Below, piece after piece: positions 41,118 to 53,400 of a stretch of DNA of 64,000 nucleotides (its first letter is position 1; every line of letters starts with the position of its first letter). Source of the stretch: Symbiodinium natans (Eukaryota; Sar; Dinophyceae; Suessiales; Symbiodiniaceae); the NCBI GenBank assembly GCA_905221605.1, contig CAJNDS010002217.1:445574-509573 (forward strand), written 5' to 3'. Under the pieces are notes generated by a model. It did not search any database, was not told the origin of the DNA, and saw nothing but the letters and a program-made list of their open reading frames with translations. The translations under genes and the position numbers were made by a program.

Positions 41118-44100
41118 GCTGGCACGGTCCTAACGGAGCTGGAGCTTGATGCTTCCAAGGGTCTACGCGAGCTGCGCGAGGCGGGGTGAAGGGCTCAGCG
41201 CAGCAAGAAAGGCTTCCCAGCAAGACGCTCACATCTTGGCATGGATGCAACTTTCTTGGTCAAAGCAATTCTGCGTTCATCCCAGCACACAAACAATGCA
41301 TACCTGCAACGCATACCGACACATCGGCTTCCCCGCAAAGAAATAGGAAGAAATGTATTTTTAACGCTACGCGACTGGCCTCGGCCGGGGTCTGCGCAGC
41401 CGCATGTGAAGACCAAGCTCACCGATTCCTCATCGTCATTGTTGAGCCGATGTGCTGCTCAATGCCAGGGTCGTGGGCCTTGCTGTGTGGGTTGGGGGGG
41501 GGGGGGGGGGGGGGGGGGGTGGGGTCAGCTTCCTCGCACCAGGGGGGGGGGGGGGTACCCTTTCCAGGAAAAAAAGGTGGCAAGGCGTGTTGGGGAGGGG
41601 ATTAGAGGTGGGGTACCTGCTCCCTAGACACACCTAGACACGTGTGGGGGTAACATCTGGAGCTCCGCAGCAAATAGCATTCTGTTAGACAACAATGCCA
41701 GACCGGGGGGGACGGGGCGGCTCGAAAAAGAGATGGGCGTAGGTAGTCTGAGTTTACTGCATAGGCAGAGATGAATTTAGCCACCAGTCTTGCACAAGCC
41801 ACGTTTGTCACGAAGTGATGCTGTTTCCTCAGACACACCACTGAGCTGTTCGTCTGAACGTCGCAGCTCACTGTCACCCTGTGCATTCTGCGGCTCAGCA
41901 TCTAACTCGGGGTGTCCTGGTCAGGAGCTGGCCGGAAGGCTGGCAGGGCAGCAGCTGGCCATGATCTTTGTGCACAGACTCTCCGCAGAGTGTCTTTACT
42001 ACGAGTGCAGACTCATGAAGAGTCTTCTGGACCGCATGGCGTGCCATGTGGTCGAGGGAAGCATATCCCGAGTCATGCAATCTCCTGCAGGCTTGGTCTC
42101 CCCAAGCCAAGAGCTTAAGCAACAAAAGCTAGAAAAGCTACAGTGTCGACAATGGCAACACGTGACTCGCGCCAGAGAGGGGTTTTTGTGAGCCTTCGCA
42201 TTGCAGACCTTCGAGGCCCCAGCTTGCACTGCTCTTGCCCGACGGACGCTTGCTCAAGGCCGAGTGTCCTTATATGCGATGATACGTGATGATGATGTAC
42301 AAGCGAGTTGTGGAACTGTCTTCTAATTGACTTTGGGGGCGCTTCCCTGCGGGAGGCACGAGACCATCGCTCTTTGATGGATGTTTTCACCTCCCTGGAT
42401 CTGCGGAGTACGGGCCCCAAGAAGCCCAGAATCAGCGTTGGCATCGTTTAGGTCCTTCATTTGCCTCCCAGGTGATGCCGAAGATCCTTCTGTTGATAGT
42501 TAGGCTCCTTGAGGGCAGGGCCACAGCAGCCAGTGCTTCAGGAAACTGCAGCTTCAATAAGTTAAGTTATGTTCTTGTTGACGTTTCTTGATGTTTGTTG
42601 AGTCTTCTGAAGCCCGGGACTCAGAAGCTTGTAGTCCACTTTAGTCCACTTTAATCCACTTGCTAGCGGGAGCACACAGCTAGCACGAACTCTTGTGCAT
42701 AGCTCCTGACGATCCACCACTCCTCCGCAAAGCGGGCTTCCTTTCAGCTTTCAGCTTTTGCCGTTTGTGCCGCTGCACAGCTGACAGTGGAACTTCGCGT
42801 GCTGATGTTTCTGCCGCTGTCTTTGGTTCAAGCCTTTTTCGTCGTGGCTGCGTCGACCCCCAAAATCTTTTGAAGAGGCTTGGTAGCGAATGTCGCGTCA
42901 AGATCCTTTTGCCTTTGGCACCGCTCGCGAGGTGCTTTGTGATGTCGCTCAATGCCCCGCTATTGGGGACCGAAAGGGCAAAGTTGAGTGAGACGGAAGT
43001 AGCAGAGTAGACGGAGGCAGGAGCTTTGAGCAGCGAACCTAAGGAGGCCCAAACCCTGTACACCATGCCAGCTGGAGGGGTAGAATCAGGGTTCACTTGG
43101 GGCAAAGCAAGACCTGCTCCTGTCGTCGGCCTCATTCGTTACAGGCCTCTCTTCTTCCCCACCTCATGTATCCAACTCCACTGCCGAGATGTGCCACTAA
43201 ATAAAAATGCCAAGATGCAGCCAGGGGCTGTTTGAACAGCTTTTGCAAGAGCAGCGTGAAAGATTCCTGAGCCAGGACGATCGAGGAAGCTCCCACAACT
43301 GGCCCCGCCGAGGTTGGTAGGGGCGGATAGTGGGGAGGTTCGGACATCCATGACACGTGCGATGTCAGGATGACGTGATTCAACATTGGGCCGGGAAACT
43401 GGAGGTGTCTCGCCATGCTTGATTTCTTGACAGTCCCACTGAGCGTTCACGGATAGAACAAAGTTTAGAAGTACCTTCAGGGCTGCACGCCCATTCTTCA
43501 GCAGCTCCCCACTGATCAACTTGGACCTTCCGAGCAACACCGCGAGGCTCGATTCTTTCGAGTTTTGATCGTTTCGGATTGAGGAAGGAATGACATGGAA
43601 TGACGGTGCATCACCATCGCGCAACATGCCATGAAACTCTTTGCTCGAGGCGGCGACTGTATCGCTCACATCTTCCATGAAAGGCCAGAGTTCCGAGCAG
43701 CAACACTTTCGTTGCGAACTGCCTTGCGCAGGTTCGATCTCATCTGTGTGGGCCCTTGAGGGCCTTTAGCGTGCTAATCTTTTGTAGTACATTCTCAACG
43801 CAGCCTCAGTTTCTCAGGTCCCCAGCGAGGCGGCAGCGCACCTCCTGGGCGGCCTGGCAGCGCTGCTGGGCCGCTACAGCATGGTGGGCAGCCAAGTACA
43901 AAGTACAGCATTTTGATGCATTTTGAAAGTGGAGATGTTCCAGAAAGTGGTTCTGAAGCAGTTGTGAAGCTGACAGAGGGTTCCTGACAGAGGCCTCTGA
44001 CATCAGAATTGGACTTTGGCGCAGCGATCTGAACAAGACTGGTTGTCAGCCGTTGCGGGTCAGTCTTTTGAGGCACGGACAGAGGCACTGATACAGCCAG

Positions 44101-44585
44101 CAACATATCCGCAGCAGCAGGCAGCCACACGACACAACGCCTGTGTGGCCAGCTAGTCCGGCCAGCGAGGAGGACTCAATTATGGGATCATCCGAGTTCC
44201 TGCAGACATCTTGGTCTCGGGACTGGTAGCCCGTGTGCCAAAGGAGAACTCCGTGGTTACACCCTTGTCATCTTTTGCATCAGCGCGATGCCTTCTCGAA
44301 CGCATCAGCATGGAGGCCATATGAGCCTCATGTGGTGTAGCAGTCGAGTTGTCGTTGAGGTTGGGCAGTTCCGTGAATCGTTAGACACACTGACTCGTCT
44401 CAGCTCCCTGGCAGGTTGCCCTGCTCAAGGCCTCATCTGTTATTTGGCTTTCCATGTCCATGACATGCACTTCATGTGTGGTGTTCTTGTTTTGATATTC
44501 TGTCTTCGCTCGTGCAGGACAAGGACCTGCTGTTGCAAGCAGATGCTTTGCGAAAGCTGGACATTGTCACACACTCTGAGGCGCG
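41118..44585 (+). CDS. Scattered exons of an uncharacterised gene
   Basis: Not recognised. Supported exon-like pieces, each behind AG|G and each an exact number of codons where both ends are clear: 41118-41180 (AGTVLTELELDASKGLRELR), 43818-43883 (VPSEAAAHLLGGLAALLGRY), about 44173-44320 (LNYGIIRVPADILVSGLVAR, then VPKENSVVTPL) and from 44518 (DKDLLLQADALRKLDIVT). The pieces are alpha-helical in character. The roughly 2.6-kb gap between the first two contains a poly(G) tract and an antisense open frame, so they may belong to separate genes. Confidence 0.35.
41489..41560. repeat. Two long poly(G) tracts
   Basis: A run of more than 25 G with few interruptions at about 41489-41522, and a second of about 13 G near 41542-41555. 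Such runs can form G-quadruplexes and are also places where assemblies commonly go wrong; lengths here may be inaccurate. Confidence 0.85.
42680..43765 (-). pseudogene. Long antisense open frame interrupted by a single in-frame stop
   Basis: On the minus strand one frame is open from 43765 down to 42680 except for one TAA at 43139-43141. Upstream part: ATG at 43676-43678, then EDVSDTVAASSKEFHGMLRD, AVLLGRSKLISGELLKNG, RHPDIARVMDVRTS, ending GKKRGL. Downstream part: VNPDSTPPAGMVYRVWASLG, then a very basic tail (QPRRKRLEPKTAAE, RHKRQKLKAERKPALRR). No family recognised. It could be a broken retrocopy, two abutting exons of a minus-strand gene, or a sequencing error at the stop. It lies inside what would be an intron of the + strand gene. 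Confidence 0.35.
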
Positions 44586-46079
44586 TTGTCGACGCACCTC
44601 CAACATCTCATGTTCCATTCAACATCTCCGAGTGTGATGTGCCTCTGTGACAGGGATCGCCAGCCGGCAGTCTGCGAATCTGCCGGTCAATGGAAGTGCT
44701 TTACTCAGACAAGGTTCAATGAGCAATCAACAAGGCAAGAGAATACTCAATCTTCCTGCGCAATTACAAGGCTTCTTTCGACTAAGACTAAGACGTTAAG
44801 ACCCATGTGGGAGTTGCCAAGAATTTTTCCGCGAAGTCGACATCCTCCCACAAGGCTTTCGTTGTCCTTGGCTCGGACGCGATCCCTCCAACGTCCAGTC
44901 CAAAGGCACGTCGCTTTCGGGCCACGAAACCTGTGAGACCCGGACTGACCCATGTTTCCCCCCTTGTGCGCACCTGCATACCAGGCTGCGCTGACGCTGG
45001 TGTGCCCTCGGTGGCCGCCAGTTCCGAATTCATTGCTGAAGCTGGAGCGGTGGCTCTTTTGAGTTCATGTGCATGAATTTCGTGCGTGGGTGGTGCAGCT
45101 TCTGTTTGCCGAAGGAGCTTCGTTGCCCACGTGGCTTGTTTTCTCCGGACACAATTGACAGGACCCCGTACACTGCATGCTGCCTATGAATGCTGATGAA
45201 TGACGCACGACAACAAAGCTTGAGGAAAGTTGATCGAAAATCCCAGCCAGGAAGTTCTTCCTCCGCGAAGCAAAAGCAAAGCATGATGCAATGATGCATT
45301 TCAAGCGCGCCGACTACAGCACATGTCTCAGAATTCCTGGACAAATCCATTTGGACCGGGAGCAGAAAGGCATTGGGAGTATTAGGTACTACCAGTTTCT
45401 AGATCATTTAGGAGATTCCATGTCGACACGTCGTCACTGACAAAGCATCCGAAACACTGCACACAACTGCCGCTGTTTCTTTTCTCGATCATCGACATCG
45501 CTGTAAATGGTCGATGCTCCTCGCCTTTCAAGGAGGGTGAGAGTGCAGGAGCATTTGAGCCAATGGGCCGGGCCAGCTTGCCTTGCCCCACAAGTCCCCA
45601 AGCCCAGCTTTTGGCGTAGCCAAAGAATTCGCACACAGAGATATGTCACATCGTAGCACACATCGTAACCGACATCGTATTACACACGTGTACCGTCTCC
45701 ACGCTATGCGCTGTCCAGCACCTCACCTCGGCAAAGTGGAAAAGAGGCCCCGCAATCCAGGTACTCGGGCTTTGCCTCCCCGGTGTGTATCACACCAATG
45801 CCCATCCCACCCATCGCCTACCCGGTCCGTGTGGGTAGTCAACCCTCAACACCTTCTGTCAGAAAATTCATGCTTGTGAAGTCGGCCTACACTCGCCCAA
45901 CCCAGGCCGTTTCGCGGAAGGACAAATGCTGAGACTAGTTCTTGTGACGCAGAATGACATTCAGTCCTTGAGCTTCGGGGCGGCAGACCTTTCAGGAAGG
46001 TGAGGGTGCAGGGTTCTAGCAAGCGCCTCTAGGATAATTATGGCACGCAGCTTGTGATCAACGTGAGCATAAATATTTG

Positions 46080-46480
46080 TGCGCATGTTCTGCATGCCCC
46101 AGACTCATCAAACATACATGATTGCAAGGGGTTCAAAGGAAGCAGAAGTTGATGGTGCAAAAGCCTTGGCGCAGATGTGAAAAACACCATTGCTGAACTT
46201 GAAGATGTGCAACCATATCATTTTGTCATTCTTCATTTTTATGTGTTTAATGTAACCATGAGTTGAAAAATATCTGAGCAGCAATTTATGAAAGACTTTC
46301 GAACACACAAGTTTGCAAAATTGCAATGAATCCACAAGTTCGTTACTTTCATTTTAACTGAAAACGATTCCATGGAAAATTGCTAGCATGTATGAATGAT
46401 GGTCTTAATTATATCATATCTATGGATCATGTTAAGCAATGTCATAAATTAGTCGATAGTGGTAAATTGGACTAAAGTGA
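46080..46480. other. AT-rich island
   Basis: About 400 bp clearly richer in A+T than the flanks, with AAT/ATT-rich codons in a 75-codon minus-strand frame at 46108-46335 (FHKLLLRYFSTHGYIKHIKM). It looks unlike neighbouring DNA and could be a recent insert or a transferred organellar piece; no known organellar gene was recognised. Confidence 0.5.
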
Positions 46481-46934
46481 AGCTGAAAGCTGAGGGCTTT
46501 ACTGTGCCAGGATGCTACGACACCTGACAGCACTCTTGGACAACATGGCTAGGCCGTCGGATGCGTGTTAAACAACTTGTTGATGTTGGCTTTACTGTCT
46601 GCTTTACCATCACCTCGACGTATTTCGTGGTTTCTGCAGGTCACCAACAAGTGCCCTCTGCCAACTGCCGCTTCATGAGCCCAGCTCGTCCGACGAAGCC
46701 GAAACTATGAAGTGGGAGGACGCATTCAGCTACTTGGCCGCAGATTGACATGATTGACACCTCTGGGTAGTTGTGTGGTGTTGTGCCGCGAAAACCGCTC
46801 CCTGCCCCTCCGGACTCCATGACACAGCCATAAGCTGCGGACTTTTCCCGAAGTTTTCCGCCGCTGCTGGGAAAGTTTGTCCTATAGATTATGTCTGCTG
46901 TGACCGAATTGCTGCAAGTCTGGGGAAAATATTG

Positions 46935-46988
46935 GAGCCTTGTCAGGCTTAAAGCCGGAATGGAGCTTTGTCAGGCTTAAAGCCGGAA
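46935..46988. repeat. 26-bp direct repeat with internal palindrome
   Basis: The unit GAGC(C/T)TTGTCAGGCTTAAAGCC, followed by GGAA, occurs twice, separated by two bases. Each copy contains the palindrome GGCTTAAAGCC. Confidence 0.9.
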
Positions 46989-47412
46989 AAGGTACTCGCT
47001 GTGCGGAGGCGGCGTAACCTTCCTTGCGCCCGACAACGAGACTTCGCATATCCCGTCACTGCAACTTTTCATCCGAAACCTCAGGCTAAGATGGGCTCAA
47101 CACGCGGGCACAGCTAGGACAAACAAGTTTGACAAGACATGAGGCAAAATCTCGTAATTTGATGCCGCGGCTCCCGAACCCAAAGGACTCAAAGGATTGT
47201 GACGATCTCGTTACCTACATTACACCAGCAAGCCCGGCAAGCCCCCCGAACTGAGGGCCCTAGCTCCTCAGCCCGACATAGACAGACCGACTCAGACGCA
47301 CTTTCCGGCTCTAGGAAGACTACATAATTGTGTGCGGCCCAGACCGATCCCAAGCTCAGGCTCTTCCTGTTATAGTTCGCAAGCGGCGAATCATTTTTCT
47401 GCGGACCGCTCC

Positions 47413-50400
47413 ATGACGTCCATGTTCCTTGGCCTGCAGTCATTTGCGGGTCTGAGCTTTACTGAGTGTTCGAATTGTGCGAGGATCGCGGCCACTGCTG
47501 CAGCATCGCCTCATGCACTCGCCATGATCGACGATGGTACCGGGGCCACCTACACCTATGAGGACTTTGGGCAGACTTTGCGTCATGCCGTACCAGCTTG
47601 CGTTCAATGGACGGCCTTTGTCCGTTGTTTGTTAGAATATAGTTCCCGTGAAGCTTTCGTATGTTTTAACTCTGCGGGACTCGCCTTGCCCGGGACCTGT
47701 CTAAAGGCGAGGCAGTCCCAAACGGTGGGAATCGTGGGTGCATGCTATGGTCACGAAGACACGAAGACACGAACACACGAAGACACGAAGACACGACGAC
47801 ACAGAAAGGAGCGCCGAAATGAAGCGGCGAAGAGGGGCTAAGAGAGGGGATGGCGGTTTGGGGCGGCACCTGCTTTATGCTACCCAGACACCTACAGGCC
47901 GAGGCTTCGGCGAGTACAAAGAAGTATTAGAAGAAAGAGCAAGGAAAGAACATCATAGTACAAGTCCAAGGAACAAATGGGAGTTTACGAAAACTTTAAG
48001 GGCCCCAAATTCTAGGACTCCCTTACAATTAAGACCCCAATAAGGTATCCCTAATCTTGGAAACCTCCACAAATGGCAAAATTAGAAGTTGAAACATCTC
48101 AGACATTATGGAGGAAAGGAGAGACGGAGAGACGGTCGGACTGAGGGAAGTTCGGACAGGGGACACAGAGAAGGAGGGAAGGCTAACATCCCGCAGCGAA
48201 TCCCGCAGAGTATCCCTTATCCCGGAGTGCCCATCCCCAGAGAATCCTGAGAGTATCCCCGGAGTGCCCGATCCTAGATGATCCCTGCAGTGGCCCTACA
48301 GTGTCCACATCAAACTGCATAGCTTTTTGGTGGAGATGTTTGATGACAGCTCATAGATGAAAGAAACGGGAATAGCCCAACTTGCACATGCCATTGTTTT
48401 TGCGATTGTTGTTACTGCGAAAATGCTACGTTCTTCTTACCAATGCGGCTGCCTCGACATCTGGACGTTGTGGAGGTCAAAAACGATGACTGTCACGAGG
48501 ATTGTGACCGAGCTCCGCCTGATCTTTGTGCCTGTTGACATGTGAGATGCCTTGGATATCTGGATTGCGCAGAGATCCAAGCACGATGAAGTTCATCAGG
48601 TTGGTGACCTGGACCCACTCCATCCCAGAATGGACCCCCGACCCGCCACATTCCCACTGTTGACGCTTTCGACATGGCAGGAGGAGCATCATATGAGTTT
48701 GATCTTTGATTATTTGCGCTGTTACCCTCCAGGAGACTGATATTGTCATCATTGCTACATATTTTGCTATTCGTTGATGCAAGAATGACTGCTGACGAAT
48801 GTTGAAGCTACTGGACACCAGAAATATGGTATTTCTACGTTTGGAGCGTCTGCCAATGCTTCAAGCTACTGAAGAGACACAACCTTCGTACATATCCAAA
48901 TGTGCTGTCTTTGTGGACGTGTTTGGAGCCGCCAAGAGCTAGGAAACGCGGTCTTTACAGCAATTGAAGCTGTAGAACACCTCGAAAAGGTGAGGTTTGT
49001 TGTATTTTCGCTTTGTTGCCTACAGAACGCTACCCGAAGAATTCCTTACGCCCTCCCCACCTCAGTATACCTGCCAGGAAGTCATGCAGATGTCAAGTGC
49101 CTCGCTGCAAACTGGAAGCTGCTAAGGGTCAATGGACGTTTGCTTTGGAGGTGTGCTACATGGTGCTAGCCATTCATACCACAGTATGTTGCTGCACTTA
49201 ACCTGTACTGATTGTGGAGAGCAAGTCCAGTACTCTGCTACCAGAGTGGCATGGGTGCAGTTGAAAATGGTGGTCGGCGAGCGGCTCGGAGAACCGCATG
49301 GTTCCTCATGTGCCTTTAAATCCCGAGGTTCCATAGCCCACAGCCTTGTTCGGACAGGGGAGTCTCGACGGCAAAACGCGCCGCGTTGTCCAGAGAAGCT
49401 GCGTGCATGTCATGGCAACGACCATGCAGTCCTTGACTTGAACAGGGATGTCCGACATGGACCAAGACCAGCCCAGGTTTCCGTCGACACTCTGGTCCCT
49501 CTAATGGCTTCAAGAGGTGTTGAGATGATCTTGGGCATTCTTGGCATCATTCGAACCGGAAGTGGTTCTGTCCTGAGAATCCCAAAGTACACTTTCTTTG
49601 TCCCCCTTGCTGCCCTTGATCTAGGCAGCAACAATGCAAACGCAGTGAAAGCAAGCATTCGGCCAAGCGCATTACGCACCTTGGGGAATCGAAAAATGAG
49701 GCTATGTCCCATTGGACCTGCACTGGCCAGACGATCGGCTTGAAGATGTGCTGCGCCAATGCCGGTCGAAGGTGCTCGAAATCTTGTAGAGAAGCAAGGC
49801 AATCATTGCACAGCAAGCGAGAGCCGCCCGAGCAGAAGCCCGCAATGTCTTGACCAGGTGGTCCTGGCATCGTCTGATTGCCACAAGAAGCTCGCCCAGA
49901 TTGCTCTCCAGGCATGCCGCACGATGTCGCCATAACATACCACTGACCAATGCATAGCTAAGCTGGGAGTACTGGGCAGATAGCTCATAGCCAAGTCGCA
50001 AGGCCTTGGTCCTGAAATATCCTTCGTACCTTTTGCACTCTTCTCTTTGCACATAGAAGCCAATCAGAGACATGGAGCATCAGAATCCGACATGAAGACT
50101 GTTTCACGAGCTCCTGCCTTACCATGGCGTACCAACTGTGCCAGGCGGAGATCTCGCATGTTCTGGACATTTCGATGAGTGCAGCAAGCGGTGGTTCCTT
50201 GGAAGATCGTGGCTCTGGCAGCACGCTTGTCTACACCTTCTTCACCTCTGGCACTACTGGGAAGCCCAAAGGAGTAATGGCCCACACCTTAGCCCTGTGT
50301 GCTTCTCGAGATGACAATTACATCCGTCAAATTCCGGATGATGCCGCAGACCTAAGGTGGAGAACAAAGGACTCGTGAGGGGCCCAGACTCCTTCACTGA

Positions 50401-53400
50401 CTGAAAGTCGACACTATGTTGCGCGTGCGTGCGCGCGTGCGTGCGCGCGTGCGTGCGCGCGTGCGTGCGCGCGTGCGTGTGCGCGTGCGTGTGCGCGTGC
50501 GTGTGCGCGTGCGAGCGTGAGCGTGCGAGCGTGGGTGTGGGTGGGCGCACGTCGAGAGTGCGAGCGTGCGAGCGTGCGAGCGTGCGAGCGTGCTAGCATG
50601 CTAGCGTGCCAGCGTTCGAGCTGCGCCGTGCGCCGGTGCGCCCGTGCGCCCGTGCGCCCGCGCGCCGTGCGCCCGTGCGCCCGTGCGCCCGTGCGCCCGT
50701 GCGCCCGTGCGCCCGTGCGCCCGTGCGCCCGTGCGCCCGTGCGCCTGTGTGTGTGTGCGTGTGCGTGTTGGTTGGGTGTGTGGGTTGGTTGGTGGGTTGG
50801 TGGCTTGGTGGCTTGGTGGCTTGGTTGCTTGGAATGTAGGGTCGGGACCTTTCAAAATCCGAAAGAATCCCAGAAGATTCAAGCAGTAAATCATGGATGC
50901 CAGGGGGGTTTTGGGTGGTGGGGGGGTGGTTAGGCTTATCCCCATCTTATCCCAATCTTCTGGATGGTTTCGGGGTATGCTTGGATGTGCATAATGGATA
51001 TTTCTGGATGGTTCCGGGATAAGTCTGGAAGGTTCCTGGATAAGTCTGGACAGTTCTGGGATAAGTCTGGATAGTGCCCCTTGTAGGAGTTTCCTATGGC
51101 GGGGATAAGTCTGGAAGGTTTTGGGATAAGTCTGGACGGTTTTTGAATGGATAAAGTTGGAGAGATCTGGAAAGCTTCTGGATAAGTCTGGAAAGGCTAT
51201 CTGGATAGGTGGCTTTTCCAACCAACCCCCCACCCACCCACCCCCCCAGCATCCGTGAGTAAATCCCAAGCTCACTGTGCTTTGCCGTCCCAAGAAAAAA
51301 ATCACATCTGTGCCGCATGTTTTCTGTGACGCCTCATGCATGGAGTTTGCCAGGTTTTGTTGGGTATTTCTTCGGCGTTTACTATTTTTTGGGGTGTTGT
51401 AAGGCCCCGTTTGAACAATAATAACGCAATCCGACTCTCTGATTGTGGTTCCAGACACCCAATATAAGAAGCTGCACCAGTATCACTGCAACATGCATTC
51501 CACAGTCACACTGGCTTGAGCTAGGTGCACCGAATCCACTGGTTTCAACAGAAGTGGCCGCTCCAGCAAGGAGAAGGTGTCGTCTCCAAGGCACATCATT
51601 GAGTGTGATGGTGTGCCACAAGACAGTTGACACTCGGACGGGAAACCTGCACAGAGATGCCCCATGAGGTTGCGTACACCTTCGGTTTATCCGAGTGGGA
51701 GATCTTTTGGCCACTGGTCGCTGGAGCTACGCTGATCCTGGCACCACCAGGATGGGACTTAGTCGCTGGTGAAGACTCAGTGAAGACTGTGATTTATGTG
51801 CTTGATGGGTCTACTGGATGTTTGGCAGGTGGAGAGAAAGATGCCGACTATCTCCTGCGCCGCGCCTGCAACGCGTTCGTTCCACCTGAGCCTAAGGAGG
51901 CATGGTGCTCGTATGCTGCCGTGAATCTGCGGTGAGTCTCCTGGGCATGAAGCTTTCTCCGTTGCCGAAGGATGCAAGGCTGCTTCCCGGCAGGGGGCCT
52001 CCCGACCTGGTTCACTGCGTGGCAGCGCACGTCTTTGTGCCTTGCTTCAGGGATGAATCAGAAGTAACACTTCCGCGCAGAGACGCCCTGTAAAAGCGGA
52101 TATGCTATTTCGGTGAAAGGAGAAGATGCAGCCATCGACTCCCCCCAAAACGACCCACCAGTTTGGAACATCACAAGCTGTTGAGGGACGTAATGTAGCG
52201 ATGCGTTGCGTGTAGCCGCTTGGCTAAGAAGTGTACACATGTGCTCACATGCTACAGTCTTGGAAACTGGAGGTGCCCTCCATGCTTCAGATGGTTCTGG
52301 ACAAGTACGATGAGCTTGAGGACGCTTCGGTCATGTGTTTTTTTTTCTCATCTGTTTTCCAAAGCTGAGTATGGACCGGTGTGGATGTGGAGCGCAGGAT
52401 GTTGAAGGGCTGAGCTGAAGAGTCCATGGCATTTTGTCATTCTGCCAAGGGTTCCAAAATCCTTGGCCAGTCCTTGGCCCATCATGCTACAACATGGGGC
52501 TCCGTATCTCGTCGATGCTTGTTCAGGAAGAGGACTTGCAGCGCAAAGCCGGGGAGCATCACGAGGAAGGTTTCCTGAGCTGAACCATCGGAAGCCTAGC
52601 CCAAGCGCAAAAACAACTACCCAGTACGATGTGGAGAGCTTCGGCACATTGCGGTGGGTGAATTGAGACTTTCACGGCTTCCAAAAAAACGGCTGCAAAC
52701 GTTTTAACGTCCGAGAAGGTGAGGTGCAAGAGCTGACAGCTAAGGCACCTGGTGGCACCACTCCAAGGCTCGGGAAGTGATTACCTGCGGGGAGGCGCTG
52801 AGCCCGGCCCTGGCACAGAGACTTAGATTGGCGTTAGATGCGCCCCGAACCGACTTCTTCTTAAACATGAAGACTCAAAAGTGGAGGAGGGTTCGGGGCC
52901 CATGCCGCGAAGCCCAAAAGTGGACAGGGTTCGTAGGAGTTTGGTCTTTAAACAGTCTCAAAAGCCATGATGTTCCCCCGCCTTGCAAACCGCTGGCACA
53001 AAGGAAGATGTTCTCTCGATTCCACTGCACGCTGACCAACTTGTACGGCCCTACAGACTCCTGGGCTTGATTCAGGTGAGCATCCGTTTTTTTTTCAGTT
53101 CTGGTGCGAGCTACTCGTGCATAAGTATGCCTTGAACCGGGATTCTTTTCTCCACTTTGTATCTCATGTGAGGAAGGGGAGATGAGCTATTGGGACGTTC
53201 CGCAGGGCCGTGCGCTGCTGCGTGTCTCCGCTGGTCGCCCAATGGATGGCTGCAAGGTCCCCTTCTCGCAAATGTGCCGTTGCCCTTTCAAATTTCGGGA
53301 ACGGCAAACACAGCTCAAATGCTCAGTCGCTTGACAAGTACTGTAGTCAGGCACTCTGCAAGTAAAAGGCATTGCCGAGGGCACGGCCAGGGTTTCCCCC

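Larger units (their letters stand above)
44586..47412. other. No assignable gene
   Basis: Between the last exon-like piece at 44.5 kb and the adenylation-domain gene I see only short frames. Candidates such as 44807-45076 have no motif. It includes the AT-rich island at 46080-46480 and the repeat pair at 46935-46988. Confidence 0.35.

Noticed and set aside
50601-51458. 285-codon minus-strand frame
   Set aside because: It runs over the GTGCGCCC block and the GGATAAGTCTGGA minisatellite; the protein is just the translated repeats (PDLSR.F and GARAHGRT runs).
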